A program made the translations under genes and the position numbers. This document shows, in pieces, positions 7,321 through 15,205 of a stretch of 64,000 bases of DNA. The stretch comes from JAJFFW01 sp038534195 (GTDB lineage: Bacteria; Pseudomonadota; Alphaproteobacteria; Caulobacterales; Parvularculaceae), in the NCBI GenBank assembly GCA_038534195.1, contig JBCAXE010000013.1:17544-81543 (forward strand), written 5' to 3'. Numbering within the stretch: position 1 is the first letter of the stretch; each line of letters begins with the position of its first letter. Under the pieces are notes generated by a model. The model worked only from the letters and a program-made list of their open reading frames with translations. It was not told the DNA's origin and did no database searches.

Positions 7321-8634
7321 ATGCCCATTCAAAAACCCGCAATTTCGTTGATCGCGCTCGCAGCCGCCGCAATCTCTCCCGCCCACGCCGACGACGCGTT
7401 GCGCGCGGCGATCGCCGCTGATTACAAGGAAAATCTGGAGCCGTTATTCAAGCATTTCCATGCGAACCCGGAGCTTTCACACCGGGAATTCGAAACGTCG
7501 AAACGCCTTGCGGCCGAAATTGAAGCCCTCGGTTTCGCTGTGACGACGGGCGTCGGCGGCACCGGCGTCGTGGCGGTCATGGAGAACGGCGACGGGCCCA
7601 CCGTGATGCTTCGCGCCGACATGGACGGGTTGCCCGTTAAAGAAGATACGGGGCTTTCTTATATCTCCAAGGCGACGCAGGAAGATATCGACGGAGAGGT
7701 AAAGCCAGTCATGCACGCTTGCGGACATGATACGCATATTACCTCGCTCGTGGGCGCGGCCCGTCAATTGGCGGCGCGCAAAGACCAATGGGGCGGCACG
7801 CTTGTATTGATTGGTCAGCCTGCAGAAGAACGTATTTCAGGCGCGCGAGACATGCTTGAAGACGGGCTCTACAAACGCTTTCCAAAACCGGATTATGCGC
7901 TGGCGTTTCATGTCTCCGCGCAGATGCCCTCAGGCAAGATCAAGGTCTCCGAAGCGGCGGCCTATTCCAGCGCAGACTCTGTCGATATCACCGTCTATGG
8001 CGTCGGCGCACACGGCGCCTCGCCGCACAAAGGCGTCGATCCTGTGCTGATCGCGTCGCAAATCGTCGTCTCGCTGCAATCGGTCGTGGCGCGTTCGATC
8101 GACCCGCTTCAACCGGGCGTGATCACAGTAGGGTCGATCCATGGCGGCACGAAGCACAATATCATCGGCGACCAGGTGCATCTGCAATTGACAGTGCGTT
8201 CCGACAGCCCGGACGTGCGTGAAAAGCTGTTGGACGGGATTGACCGGGTGACCGAAGGCGTCGCCCTCTCCATGGGCGCGCCCAAAGATAAATTGCCGAA
8301 AGTGGTGCGCTCGCCCACCGAGACGACGCCGCCCACAGTAAACGATGCGGAAACCGCGCGCACGATCAAAGCCGCGTTTCTTGAAAATTTCGGCGCGGAA
8401 ACCCTTTACGACAAACCGCGCCAGGGGATGGGCGCAGAAGACTTCGCCTATTTCGTAACCCCTGAGCTTGGCGTGAAGGGCGTCTATTTCGCGGTGGGCG
8501 GCACGCCGGAAAAAGACCTGGCGCGCGCTGCATCGCACCATTCGCCCTTCTTCAAAATCGAGCCCGAACCGGCGATCACCGTAGGGACCGAGGCGATGGT
8601 GGTCGGGGCGATGACGCTGATGGCGAAAGAGTGA
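7321..8634 (+). CDS. Secreted M20 family amidohydrolase/peptidase
   Basis: 437 aa metal-dependent hydrolase of the M20/IAA-amino acid (hippurate) hydrolase group. ATG 7321 gives a clear signal peptide (AISLIALAAAAISPAHA), so the enzyme is periplasmic or lipid-free secreted; the frame stays open 26 codons upstream without conserved sequence. Metal-binding motifs are HACGHDTH (132-139), GQPAEE (about 176-181), a histidine in the AFHVSA segment, and ASHHSP near the C-terminus. The dimerisation domain lies roughly at 205-320. Substrate is probably an N-acyl amino acid or dipeptide; it cannot be told from sequence. It lies between the toxin-antitoxin pair and a desaturase with no sign of an operon. 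Confidence 0.9.
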   Translation: MPIQKPAISLIALAAAAISPAHADDALRAAIAADYKENLEPLFKHFHANPELSHREFETSKRLAAEIEALGFAVTTGVGGTGVVAVMENGDGPTVMLRADMDGLPVKEDTGLSYISKATQEDIDGEVKPVMHACGHDTHITSLVGAARQLAARKDQWGGTLVLIGQPAEERISGARDMLEDGLYKRFPKPDYALAFHVSAQMPSGKIKVSEAAAYSSADSVDITVYGVGAHGASPHKGVDPVLIASQIVVSLQSVVARSIDPLQPGVITVGSIHGGTKHNIIGDQVHLQLTVRSDSPDVREKLLDGIDRVTEGVALSMGAPKDKLPKVVRSPTETTPPTVNDAETARTIKAAFLENFGAETLYDKPRQGMGAEDFAYFVTPELGVKGVYFAVGGTPEKDLARAASHHSPFFKIEPEPAITVGTEAMVVGAMTLMAKE

Positions 8635-8743
8635 ACGAATAAGGCGCTGATCCGGCGCGATAAAATTTTTGTGTTTGGCGCCCACTCCTGAAACGGCTTA
8701 GGGTCTGCGCTTTATTATCAGCAACCAGAGAGCGTCCCTCGTT

Positions 8744-9835
8744 TTGGCTTCATCTGATTCTGCGCCTGCTAATCCCGATCAATCCGCCTCCACCATCGCC
8801 GACCAGTTCTCGGCGCGCGTCGCGCGTATCGCCGAACATTGCCGCGCCTATCAGGGCCCGCAGCTCAGTCGCTCGGTGCGACAGGCGCTCCTGAGCGCGG
8901 CCCTCTACGCCGTTGCGATTGCGCTAATGTTCTTTCTGGTGAAAGCCGGTTATTGGTATGCGGCGTTGGCCCTGGCCCCGGTGTCCGGTCTTCTGCTCGT
9001 GAAGCTTTTCACAATCCAGCATGATTGCGGCCATGGCTCATACTTTAAGGCGCGCCAGGCGAACAACATAATCGGCTGGTTAATCAGCATTCTGACGTTC
9101 ACCCCTTATGGCTTCTGGCGGGACTCCCATAACCGCCATCACGCCGGCTCCGGAAATCTTGACCGGCGCGGTCTCGGCGCCGTCGATATGCTGACCGTTG
9201 AAGAGTTTAAGCGGCTAAGTCCGAAGCAGCGATTTCTGTACAGATTTTATCGCCACCCGCTAACGCTTCTTGTATTTGGGCCGCCCTTCTATTTCATTTT
9301 GATGCAGCGTTTGCCGCTGAATAAAACGCTGCCCTTCATGGAGACCTATACATCCATGAAATTATCGCAGATCTGGAAAAGCGTTGCGCTGCTTGATTTG
9401 GCGATCATTGTCTTTTACGGCGCGCTTGCGCTGTGGCTCGGGTTCGGCGCCGTGGCTCTCGTGATATTGCCGTCGGTGGCGGTGGCTAGTTGGGTCGGCG
9501 CGTGGCTCTTTTATGTGCAGCATCAATATGAGAACGCCTACTGGGCGAAATCAAAGGACTGGAATTATGAAGAGGCGGCGCTTCTCGGCTCGTCTCATTA
9601 CGATCTGCCGAAGCCGATCCAGTGGGTGACCGGCAATATCGGGTTGCACCATATTCATCATCTGTGCAGCCTCATTCCGAATTATCGGCTTCAGGAATGC
9701 TATGACGCCAGCGAGGATTTGAAGGCCTGGCCGAAAATGTCCTTTCTGGACAGTTTGAAGACGACGCGGCTCGCGCTCTGGGATGAGGCGCGCCAGCGCA
9801 TGATTTCATTTCGCATGGCGCGACGCGCCGCCTGA
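8744..9835 (+). CDS. Membrane fatty acid desaturase
   Basis: 363 aa di-iron membrane desaturase. Three histidine boxes are present: HDCGHGS (from H93), HNRHH (129-133) and HHIHH (302-306), with hydrophobic pairs between them (about 45-85 and 215-255). The box spacing and the C-terminal LQECYDAS pattern resemble the Δ12/ω6-type acyl-lipid desaturases. It would introduce a double bond into membrane lipid acyl chains using ferredoxin or cytochrome b5-type electrons; the ferredoxin at 24124 is one conceivable donor, which is speculation. The start is a TTG at 8744 with only a weak upstream purine run; no ATG is available before the first helix. Regiochemistry unknown. Confidence 0.88.
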   Translation: MASSDSAPANPDQSASTIADQFSARVARIAEHCRAYQGPQLSRSVRQALLSAALYAVAIALMFFLVKAGYWYAALALAPVSGLLLVKLFTIQHDCGHGSYFKARQANNIIGWLISILTFTPYGFWRDSHNRHHAGSGNLDRRGLGAVDMLTVEEFKRLSPKQRFLYRFYRHPLTLLVFGPPFYFILMQRLPLNKTLPFMETYTSMKLSQIWKSVALLDLAIIVFYGALALWLGFGAVALVILPSVAVASWVGAWLFYVQHQYENAYWAKSKDWNYEEAALLGSSHYDLPKPIQWVTGNIGLHHIHHLCSLIPNYRLQECYDASEDLKAWPKMSFLDSLKTTRLALWDEARQRMISFRMARRAA

Positions 9836-9918
9836 CGGCGAAACTCTGCTGAACCGGCTGGAGACCAAACGGCGTCGCCATTAGGGTGACGCCGACACTG
9901 TTTGAGAGGGGCGTTCCC

Positions 9919-11601
9919 ATGAGACAATTCATGATAGCGACGGCGATGATCACGCTTGCGGCGTGCGGCGGCGACAAAGAACCGGCCCCGATCGTGGCGG
10001 CTGAAGTGACGCAAAAAACGGTCGCCGGCGGCGATCTTGTGGGATTTGTTGCGCCAAGCGGCGCCCATGTGTGGCGCGGCGTCTCGTTTGCGGCGTCGAC
10101 GGCGTTCGAAAATCGTTGGCGTGCGCCGCGTCCGGCGCCTGCATGGGAAGGTGTGCGCAACGCCACGACCTTTGCGCCGCTCTGCCCGCAGATCGCGAAT
10201 GCATTCACGCAGATCGAAGACATCACGTACGGCGACTTAATCGGATCGGAAGACTGTCTTGCGGCTGATATTTATGCACCGCCGGACGCGGCGGGAAAAG
10301 CGTTGCCGGTGATGGTTTGGATCCATGGCGGCAGCAATGTCTCGGGCGGGTCGCGATTTTATGACGGCGCTAACCTCGCGGCGAATGAGAATGTGATCGT
10401 CGTTTCGGTTCAGTACCGTCTGGGCCCTCTCGGTTGGTTCGCCCACGATGCATTAAAGCAAGGCGCGGAGGTTCCGGAAGACGCCGCCGCCAATTTTGGC
10501 ACGCTGGACCTGATCGCGTCGCTGCAATGGGTGCGCGACAATATCGGCGCCTTTGGCGGCGACGCCGACAATGTGACGATCTTCGGCGAGAGCGCCGGCG
10601 GGCACAATGTGGCGAGTCTCTTAGCCTCGCCCTTGGCGGCTGGTCTTTTTCATCGCGCAATCATTCAGTCCGGCAGCTTCGATAGCACGTCCATGAGCGA
10701 CGCGACGGGCGAAACGGGCGATTTGCCGAATCCGTCGCGCGAGGTCGCCACGCGCCTTGGCGTTCAGAATTTTCACACGGCGACCGCGCAGCAAGTCTTC
10801 GACGCCTATACGCTGGACGGTGGGGGCTTCATGGAACTGCCGCGCGTGATTCAGGACGGGATCGTCTTGCCGGCGAGCCCGTTGCGCGATGCGTTCGCTT
10901 CGCCGGAGACATTCAATGCGGTGCCGATCATGACCGGCACTAATCGCGATGAGATGAAACTCTTTTATCTCCTCGACGAGCGCCTAACGAAGAAAATTCT
11001 CGGGACGTTTTATGTGGCCCGTGATCAGGATCTTTATGACGCCGCGTCGGACTATTCCGGCCGAAATTGGCGATTGCGGGCGGTTGATCGCCCGGCCATC
11101 CGGATGCGCGCCGGCGGTCATGAGGCGGTCTACGCCTATCGTTTTGATTGGGATGAAGGCGGAAGATTTTTGTGGACGGACTTTTCAAAATTGCTCGGCG
11201 CCGCGCATGCGCTCGAAATTCCTTTCGTCTTCAACAAGTTCGCGCTGCTCGGGGACGCCGACAAGGTGTTGTTCAAGAAAAACACCTTTGAGACGCGTGA
11301 CGCTTTGAGCAAGACGATGGGGAAGTATTGGGCGAGCTTCGCACGCAACGGCGCGCCAGCGCGCGGTCAGAAAGCGGACTGGCCCGTTTACGGCGCTGAC
11401 GCTGCGGTGATGATTTTCGACACGCCAAAAGACGGCGGCGTGCGCGTTGAGCGCGGCGCGGAAAGCATCGACAAGATTGTCGGCGATCTGGAGGCCGACG
11501 CGCGCATCGCCGCGGCCGAGAAATGTGAAATTGCGCAAGCCATCATCGACTGGACGCCCGAAGTCGCCGGGCCGATGAGCGTCGCGCTGCCTTGCCGGTA
11601 A
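9919..11601 (+). CDS. Lipoprotein type-B carboxylesterase
   Basis: 560 aa α/β hydrolase of the carboxylesterase type B (acetylcholinesterase-like) family. ATG 9919 gives a lipoprotein signal ending in the lipobox LAACGG, so it is anchored to a membrane facing out. The nucleophile motif GESAGGHNV (S225), the oxyanion-hole region WIHGGSNVSGG (about 132-142), the early disulfide-region motif EDCLAADIY and the catalytic histidine in AAHALEIPFVF (H430) are visible. Length is normal for the family. It follows the desaturase by 83 nt, which contain a 7-bp inverted repeat (CGGCGTC 9870-9876 with GACGCCG 9888-9894). Physiological substrate unknown. Confidence 0.9.
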   Translation: MRQFMIATAMITLAACGGDKEPAPIVAAEVTQKTVAGGDLVGFVAPSGAHVWRGVSFAASTAFENRWRAPRPAPAWEGVRNATTFAPLCPQIANAFTQIEDITYGDLIGSEDCLAADIYAPPDAAGKALPVMVWIHGGSNVSGGSRFYDGANLAANENVIVVSVQYRLGPLGWFAHDALKQGAEVPEDAAANFGTLDLIASLQWVRDNIGAFGGDADNVTIFGESAGGHNVASLLASPLAAGLFHRAIIQSGSFDSTSMSDATGETGDLPNPSREVATRLGVQNFHTATAQQVFDAYTLDGGGFMELPRVIQDGIVLPASPLRDAFASPETFNAVPIMTGTNRDEMKLFYLLDERLTKKILGTFYVARDQDLYDAASDYSGRNWRLRAVDRPAIRMRAGGHEAVYAYRFDWDEGGRFLWTDFSKLLGAAHALEIPFVFNKFALLGDADKVLFKKNTFETRDALSKTMGKYWASFARNGAPARGQKADWPVYGADAAVMIFDTPKDGGVRVERGAESIDKIVGDLEADARIAAAEKCEIAQAIIDWTPEVAGPMSVALPCR

Positions 11602-11665
11602 CGCGGCTCTTGCATTTGCACGGCGCCGCGTTAGGTGATGCGGCGACGTCACCGAAAGTCGAGCC

Positions 11666-12496
11666 TTGTCCCGTATCGCCGCCCGCTTCGATCAGTTAAA
11701 GCGCGAGAACCGCGCCGGTTTCATCCCGTTCATCATGGCGGGCGATCCGGATATGGAGACGTCGCTGTCACTGATGAAGCAGCTGCCGGCCGCCGGCGCC
11801 GATCTGATTGAGCTCGGCGTGTGTTTCACTGATCCTATGGCTGACGGCCCAGCCATCCAGGCCGCGGGCCTAAGGGCGCTCGAGGCCGGGCAAACCCTGC
11901 GCAAGACGCTCGAGATGGTGACGGCCTTCCGTCAAGCGGATCAGGAAACGCCGATCATTCTGATGGGATACTTTAACCCGTTTTACATTTATGGCGTTGA
12001 GGCGTTTTTGAAGAACGCGGCAGTTGCAGGCGTCGATGGGCTCATCATCGTGGACCTGCCGCCTGAAGAGGACAGCGAAATGTGCCTGCCGGCGCAGGCG
12101 GCGGGCCTTGATTTTATTCGGCTCGCCACGCCGACGACGGATGACAAGCGGTTGCCGGCGGTTCTGAAGAACACAAGCGGGTTCGTCTATTACGTCTCCG
12201 TCGCCGGGATTACAGGTCAAAAATCGGGCGCCGCGGGCGCTGTGAGTACGGCGGTTGCACGCCTCCACGCTGCATCCGCTTTACCGGTGGCGGTCGGTTT
12301 CGGGATCAAAACGCCTGAAAAAGCGCGGGAAACGGCGCGTTTCGCCGAGGCTGTGGTGGTCGGATCGGCGCTCGTTGAGAAAGTCGCGCAGGGCCTTGAG
12401 GCGGGGCCCGACAAGCCCGATATTGTCATTAACGAGGTATTGAGTTTAGCGCGCGATCTTGGCGACGCGGTGCGTCACGCGCGGAAGGAACGCTAG
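11666..12496 (+). CDS. trpA: Tryptophan synthase α subunit
   Basis: 276 aa TIM-barrel subunit that cleaves indole-3-glycerol phosphate to indole. The catalytic residues E49 (LIELGV) and D60 (PMADGPAIQ) are at the same numbers as in E. coli. The phosphate loops (SVAGITGQ, GFGIKTPE, VVGSALV) are present. An oddity is C53 (codon TGT) where E. coli and most relatives have proline in the conserved G-(I/M)-P-F-(S/T)-D-P loop. The start is TTG 11666, one codon-for-codon fit to the family N-terminus. It is followed one base later by accD, and separated from trpB by five unrelated genes. Confidence 0.96.
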   Translation: MSRIAARFDQLKRENRAGFIPFIMAGDPDMETSLSLMKQLPAAGADLIELGVCFTDPMADGPAIQAAGLRALEAGQTLRKTLEMVTAFRQADQETPIILMGYFNPFYIYGVEAFLKNAAVAGVDGLIIVDLPPEEDSEMCLPAQAAGLDFIRLATPTTDDKRLPAVLKNTSGFVYYVSVAGITGQKSGAAGAVSTAVARLHAASALPVAVGFGIKTPEKARETARFAEAVVVGSALVEKVAQGLEAGPDKPDIVINEVLSLARDLGDAVRHARKER

Positions 12497-12497
12497 A

Positions 12498-13448
12498 ATG
12501 AGCTGGCTCTCGAACATTACGCCCCCTGGCATCAAGAATCTCCTGAAACGTCAGGACGATAACGCCGACAATCTGTGGGTGAAGTGCGGCGGTTGCGGCG
12601 ACATGATTTTTCATCGCGATCTCGAAACGTCCCAGAAGGTTTGTCCGTCTTGCGACCACCACATGAAATTGTCCGTGGAAGAGCGGATGAAGTCGATTTT
12701 CGATCACGGCGCCTACGAAAAAATTGAGACGCCGGAGCCGCCGTCCGATCCGTTGAAGTTCAAGGACGAGAAAAAATACATCGACCGGCTCAAAGACAAT
12801 CGCAAGCGGTCCGGCGAGCAGGATGCGATGACCGTGGCGGTAGGCGCCCTCGACGGCGCGCCGCTTGTGGTGGCGGTTCAGAATTTTGGCTTTATGGGCG
12901 GCTCCATGGGCATGGCGCTCGGCGAGGCGATCATCAAAGCCGCGGAAGAAGCGATTGCGCGCAACGCGCCGCTCGTGCTCTTTTCCGCGTCTGGCGGCGC
13001 CCGCATGCAGGAAGGCATCTTGTCGTTGATGCAGATGCCGCGCTCAACCATCGCCGTTCAAATGATGAATGAGGCGAAGTTGCCCTATGTCGTGGTGTTG
13101 ACCCATCCAACCACAGGCGGCGTTACGGCTTCCTACGCTATGCTGGGCGACGCGCATATCGCGGAACCGGGCGCCTTGATCGGGTTCGCGGGCCCGCGCG
13201 TGATTGAACAGACCATTCGCGAAAAATTGCCTGAAGGCTTTCAGCGGGCGGAATTTCTGCAGGAAAAGGGCATGGTCGATATGGTCGTCCATCGCCACAA
13301 GTTGCGCGAGACGCTCTCCTCGCTCTTGCGTGTCCTGGCCAAAGGCGGCGCTGCGGCTAAGCCAGCGCCGGTCCTCGTTCCGGTTGAAGAGACGACTGAA
13401 CCCGCGCCGGCGGAAGAAGACGTCGCACTCGACAAAGCTGCGGAGTAA
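12498..13448 (+). CDS. accD: Acetyl-CoA carboxylase carboxyltransferase β subunit
   Basis: 316 aa. Together with AccA this transfers the carboxyl group from biotin carrier protein to acetyl-CoA, the committed step of fatty acid synthesis. The N-terminal zinc ribbon has C30, C33, C49 and C52 (CGGC and CPSC). The crotonase-like carboxyltransferase core contains SASGGARMQEG and THPTTGGVTASYA. The last 40 residues are a proline/glutamate-rich extension of low complexity. ATG 12498 lies one base after the trpA stop. The trpA-accD-folC order is common in alphaproteobacteria, so this part of the locus is conventional. Confidence 0.97.
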   Translation: MSWLSNITPPGIKNLLKRQDDNADNLWVKCGGCGDMIFHRDLETSQKVCPSCDHHMKLSVEERMKSIFDHGAYEKIETPEPPSDPLKFKDEKKYIDRLKDNRKRSGEQDAMTVAVGALDGAPLVVAVQNFGFMGGSMGMALGEAIIKAAEEAIARNAPLVLFSASGGARMQEGILSLMQMPRSTIAVQMMNEAKLPYVVVLTHPTTGGVTASYAMLGDAHIAEPGALIGFAGPRVIEQTIREKLPEGFQRAEFLQEKGMVDMVVHRHKLRETLSSLLRVLAKGGAAAKPAPVLVPVEETTEPAPAEEDVALDKAAE

Positions 13449-13454
13449 CGACCG

Positions 13455-14774
13455 CTGTCTAAACAATACGAGGCGCCCGCAACGCCGTCCATTGATCTCA
13501 ACGCTGTTATGAACGCGATTGCGGCGCGTCGTCCGTCGCTGATCGACCTTGGGATCGCGCGCGTTGAAGAGGCGCTCGGCGCGCTTGGCGATCCGCACCG
13601 GCGTTTGCCGCCAGTCCTGCACGTGGCGGGCACAAACGGCAAAGGCTCAACCATCGCCTATATGAAGGCGATGCTCGAAGCGGCGGGCGCGCGAACCCAT
13701 GTTTTCACGTCGCCGCATCTCGTTCGATATAATGAACGGATTGTGCTCGCCGGTGAGATGATTTCCGACGCCGCGCTTGCTGATGTGATGACGCGCGTTG
13801 ATGCGGCGGTCGGCCAGGACGCATTGACCTTCTTCGAGACGATCACGTGCGCCGCCTTTCTAGCCTTTGCTGAAACGCCGGCCGACTATCTCTTGCTGGA
13901 GGTTGGTCTCGGCGGCCGGCTTGACGCGACAAACGTGATAGACGCGCCGCTTGCGAGCGTCATTACGCCCATTGCGCTCGACCATCAGCAGTTTCTGGGC
14001 GCGGACCTCGCGAGCATCGCCCGTGAAAAAGCCGGCATCTTCAAACGCGGCGCGCCTGCCGTTATCGGCCCTCAGACGCCTGAAGCAATGACGGCTCTTG
14101 AAGCTTGCGCCGGCGCCGCAGGCGCTAAACCCTTTGTGCACGGATCAGATTGGACTGTATTCGCTGAACAAGGACGTCTCGTTTATCAGGACCATGACGG
14201 CCTCAGCGATCTCGCGGCGCCGCGCCTTCTAGGCGCTCACCAGATCATGAACGCTGGCCTTGCGGTGGCGGCGCTAAAAGCGTCGTCGCGTGGCCTTAGC
14301 GACGAAGTTTTGTCCGCGGGCGTTGTGAACGCTCATTGGCCGGCCCGGCTCCAGCGCTTGACGCAAGGCCCGCTTGTGACTGCTGCCGGTGACGGCGCAG
14401 AGATTTGGCTCGACGGGGGGCATAATCCGCATGCCGCGCGTGCGGTGGCGGCGGCGTTTTCCGATCTTGAGGAACGGTCCGGCGCACGTCTGGTGCTCAT
14501 CGCCGGTTTGCAGGCCAATAAAGATGCAAAGGGATATTTCGCCGCTTTTGAAGGCCTGGCGTCAAAGGTTTTTGCGGTGGCGGCAGCGCACAAAGCTGCT
14601 GCGCCCGCCGTCGATATCGCTGAGGCGGCGCGCGCCGCGCGCCTCAATTCAACGACAAGCCCGTCGGTTGCTGACGCGATTGCAGCGGCGAGATCCGAGA
14701 ATGAGGAGCCGCTTAGAGTTTTGATTTGCGGCTCCCTCTATCTCGCTGGCGAGGTGCTTGCTGAAAACAGTTAG
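13455..14774 (+). CDS. folC: Bifunctional folylpolyglutamate/dihydrofolate synthase FolC
   Basis: Mur-ligase-like enzyme that adds glutamate to dihydropteroate and folates. The P-loop GTNGKGST lies at 41-48 counted from the first ATG (13509), with the downstream FFETITCAAFLAF, LLEVGLGGRLDATN, LDHQQFLG and EIWLDGGHNPHA segments of FolC. ATG 13509 (421 aa) lacks a Shine-Dalgarno sequence. The same frame is open back to the accD stop, and a CTG at 13455 follows GGAG (13442-13445) with a 9-nt spacer, so a 439 aa product from a CTG start is plausible; coordinates here use that start. The 3' end overlaps the convergent trxA by four bases. Confidence 0.93.
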   Translation: MSKQYEAPATPSIDLNAVMNAIAARRPSLIDLGIARVEEALGALGDPHRRLPPVLHVAGTNGKGSTIAYMKAMLEAAGARTHVFTSPHLVRYNERIVLAGEMISDAALADVMTRVDAAVGQDALTFFETITCAAFLAFAETPADYLLLEVGLGGRLDATNVIDAPLASVITPIALDHQQFLGADLASIAREKAGIFKRGAPAVIGPQTPEAMTALEACAGAAGAKPFVHGSDWTVFAEQGRLVYQDHDGLSDLAAPRLLGAHQIMNAGLAVAALKASSRGLSDEVLSAGVVNAHWPARLQRLTQGPLVTAAGDGAEIWLDGGHNPHAARAVAAAFSDLEERSGARLVLIAGLQANKDAKGYFAAFEGLASKVFAVAAAHKAAAPAVDIAEAARAARLNSTTSPSVADAIAAARSENEEPLRVLICGSLYLAGEVLAENS

Positions 14775-15118
14775 GCTGACGCTGCGCTTGCGGCGGCGTC
14801 AATCTCAGATTTGATCCAGGCGTCGATCGCAGATTTCGGATATGCGCCGACTTTGGTGGCTTTCAGTTCACCATTTTCGAAAATCATCAGTGTGGGGATG
14901 CCACGAACACCGAACTTGCCTGGCGTTTCCGGACTTTCGTCAATATTGACCTTGGCGATGGTCAATGCGTCGGCGTAATCGGCGGACAATTCTTCGAGCG
15001 CCGGCCCAATCTGTTTGCAGGGGCCGCACCATTCCGCCCAGAAATCAACGAGCACGGGTTTGTCGGACTTAAGGACATCGTTTTCAAACGATGCGTCTGT
15101 GACTGCTTTCGTCGCCAT
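14771..15118 (-). CDS. trxA: Thioredoxin 1
   Basis: 115 aa thioredoxin with the redox-active site WCGPC (C31 and C34) and the cis-proline segment RGIPTLMIF. It reduces protein disulfides in the cytoplasm. The 10-residue tail after the fold is alanine-rich. ATG 15118 has a strong ribosome site (GAGGAG about 15121-15130 on the minus strand). It is the last gene of the tsaE-amgK-murU-addB-addA run, 87 nt after the addA stop, and may have its own promoter in that gap. Convergent with folC, sharing four bases. Confidence 0.97.
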   Translation of the reverse strand: MATKAVTDASFENDVLKSDKPVLVDFWAEWCGPCKQIGPALEELSADYADALTIAKVNIDESPETPGKFGVRGIPTLMIFENGELKATKVGAYPKSAIDAWIKSEIDAAASAASA

Positions 15119-15205
15119 TTGTCTTACTCCTCGCCGAAGCGGCGGTTGCGGCCGGGGGCCAATTTGAACGCCAAAGATAGGCCGCCGCCGCCGATCTTCA
15201 AGCCG

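Noticed and set aside
9919..11601. β-lactamase or cholinesterase assignment for the lipoprotein esterase
   Set aside because: The GESAG elbow shows type-B carboxylesterase, but nothing fixes a particular substrate.
6495..12497. Mobile element boundaries around the trpB-trpA block
   Set aside because: I searched the edges by eye and saw no terminal inverted repeats, target duplication, integrase or transposase.
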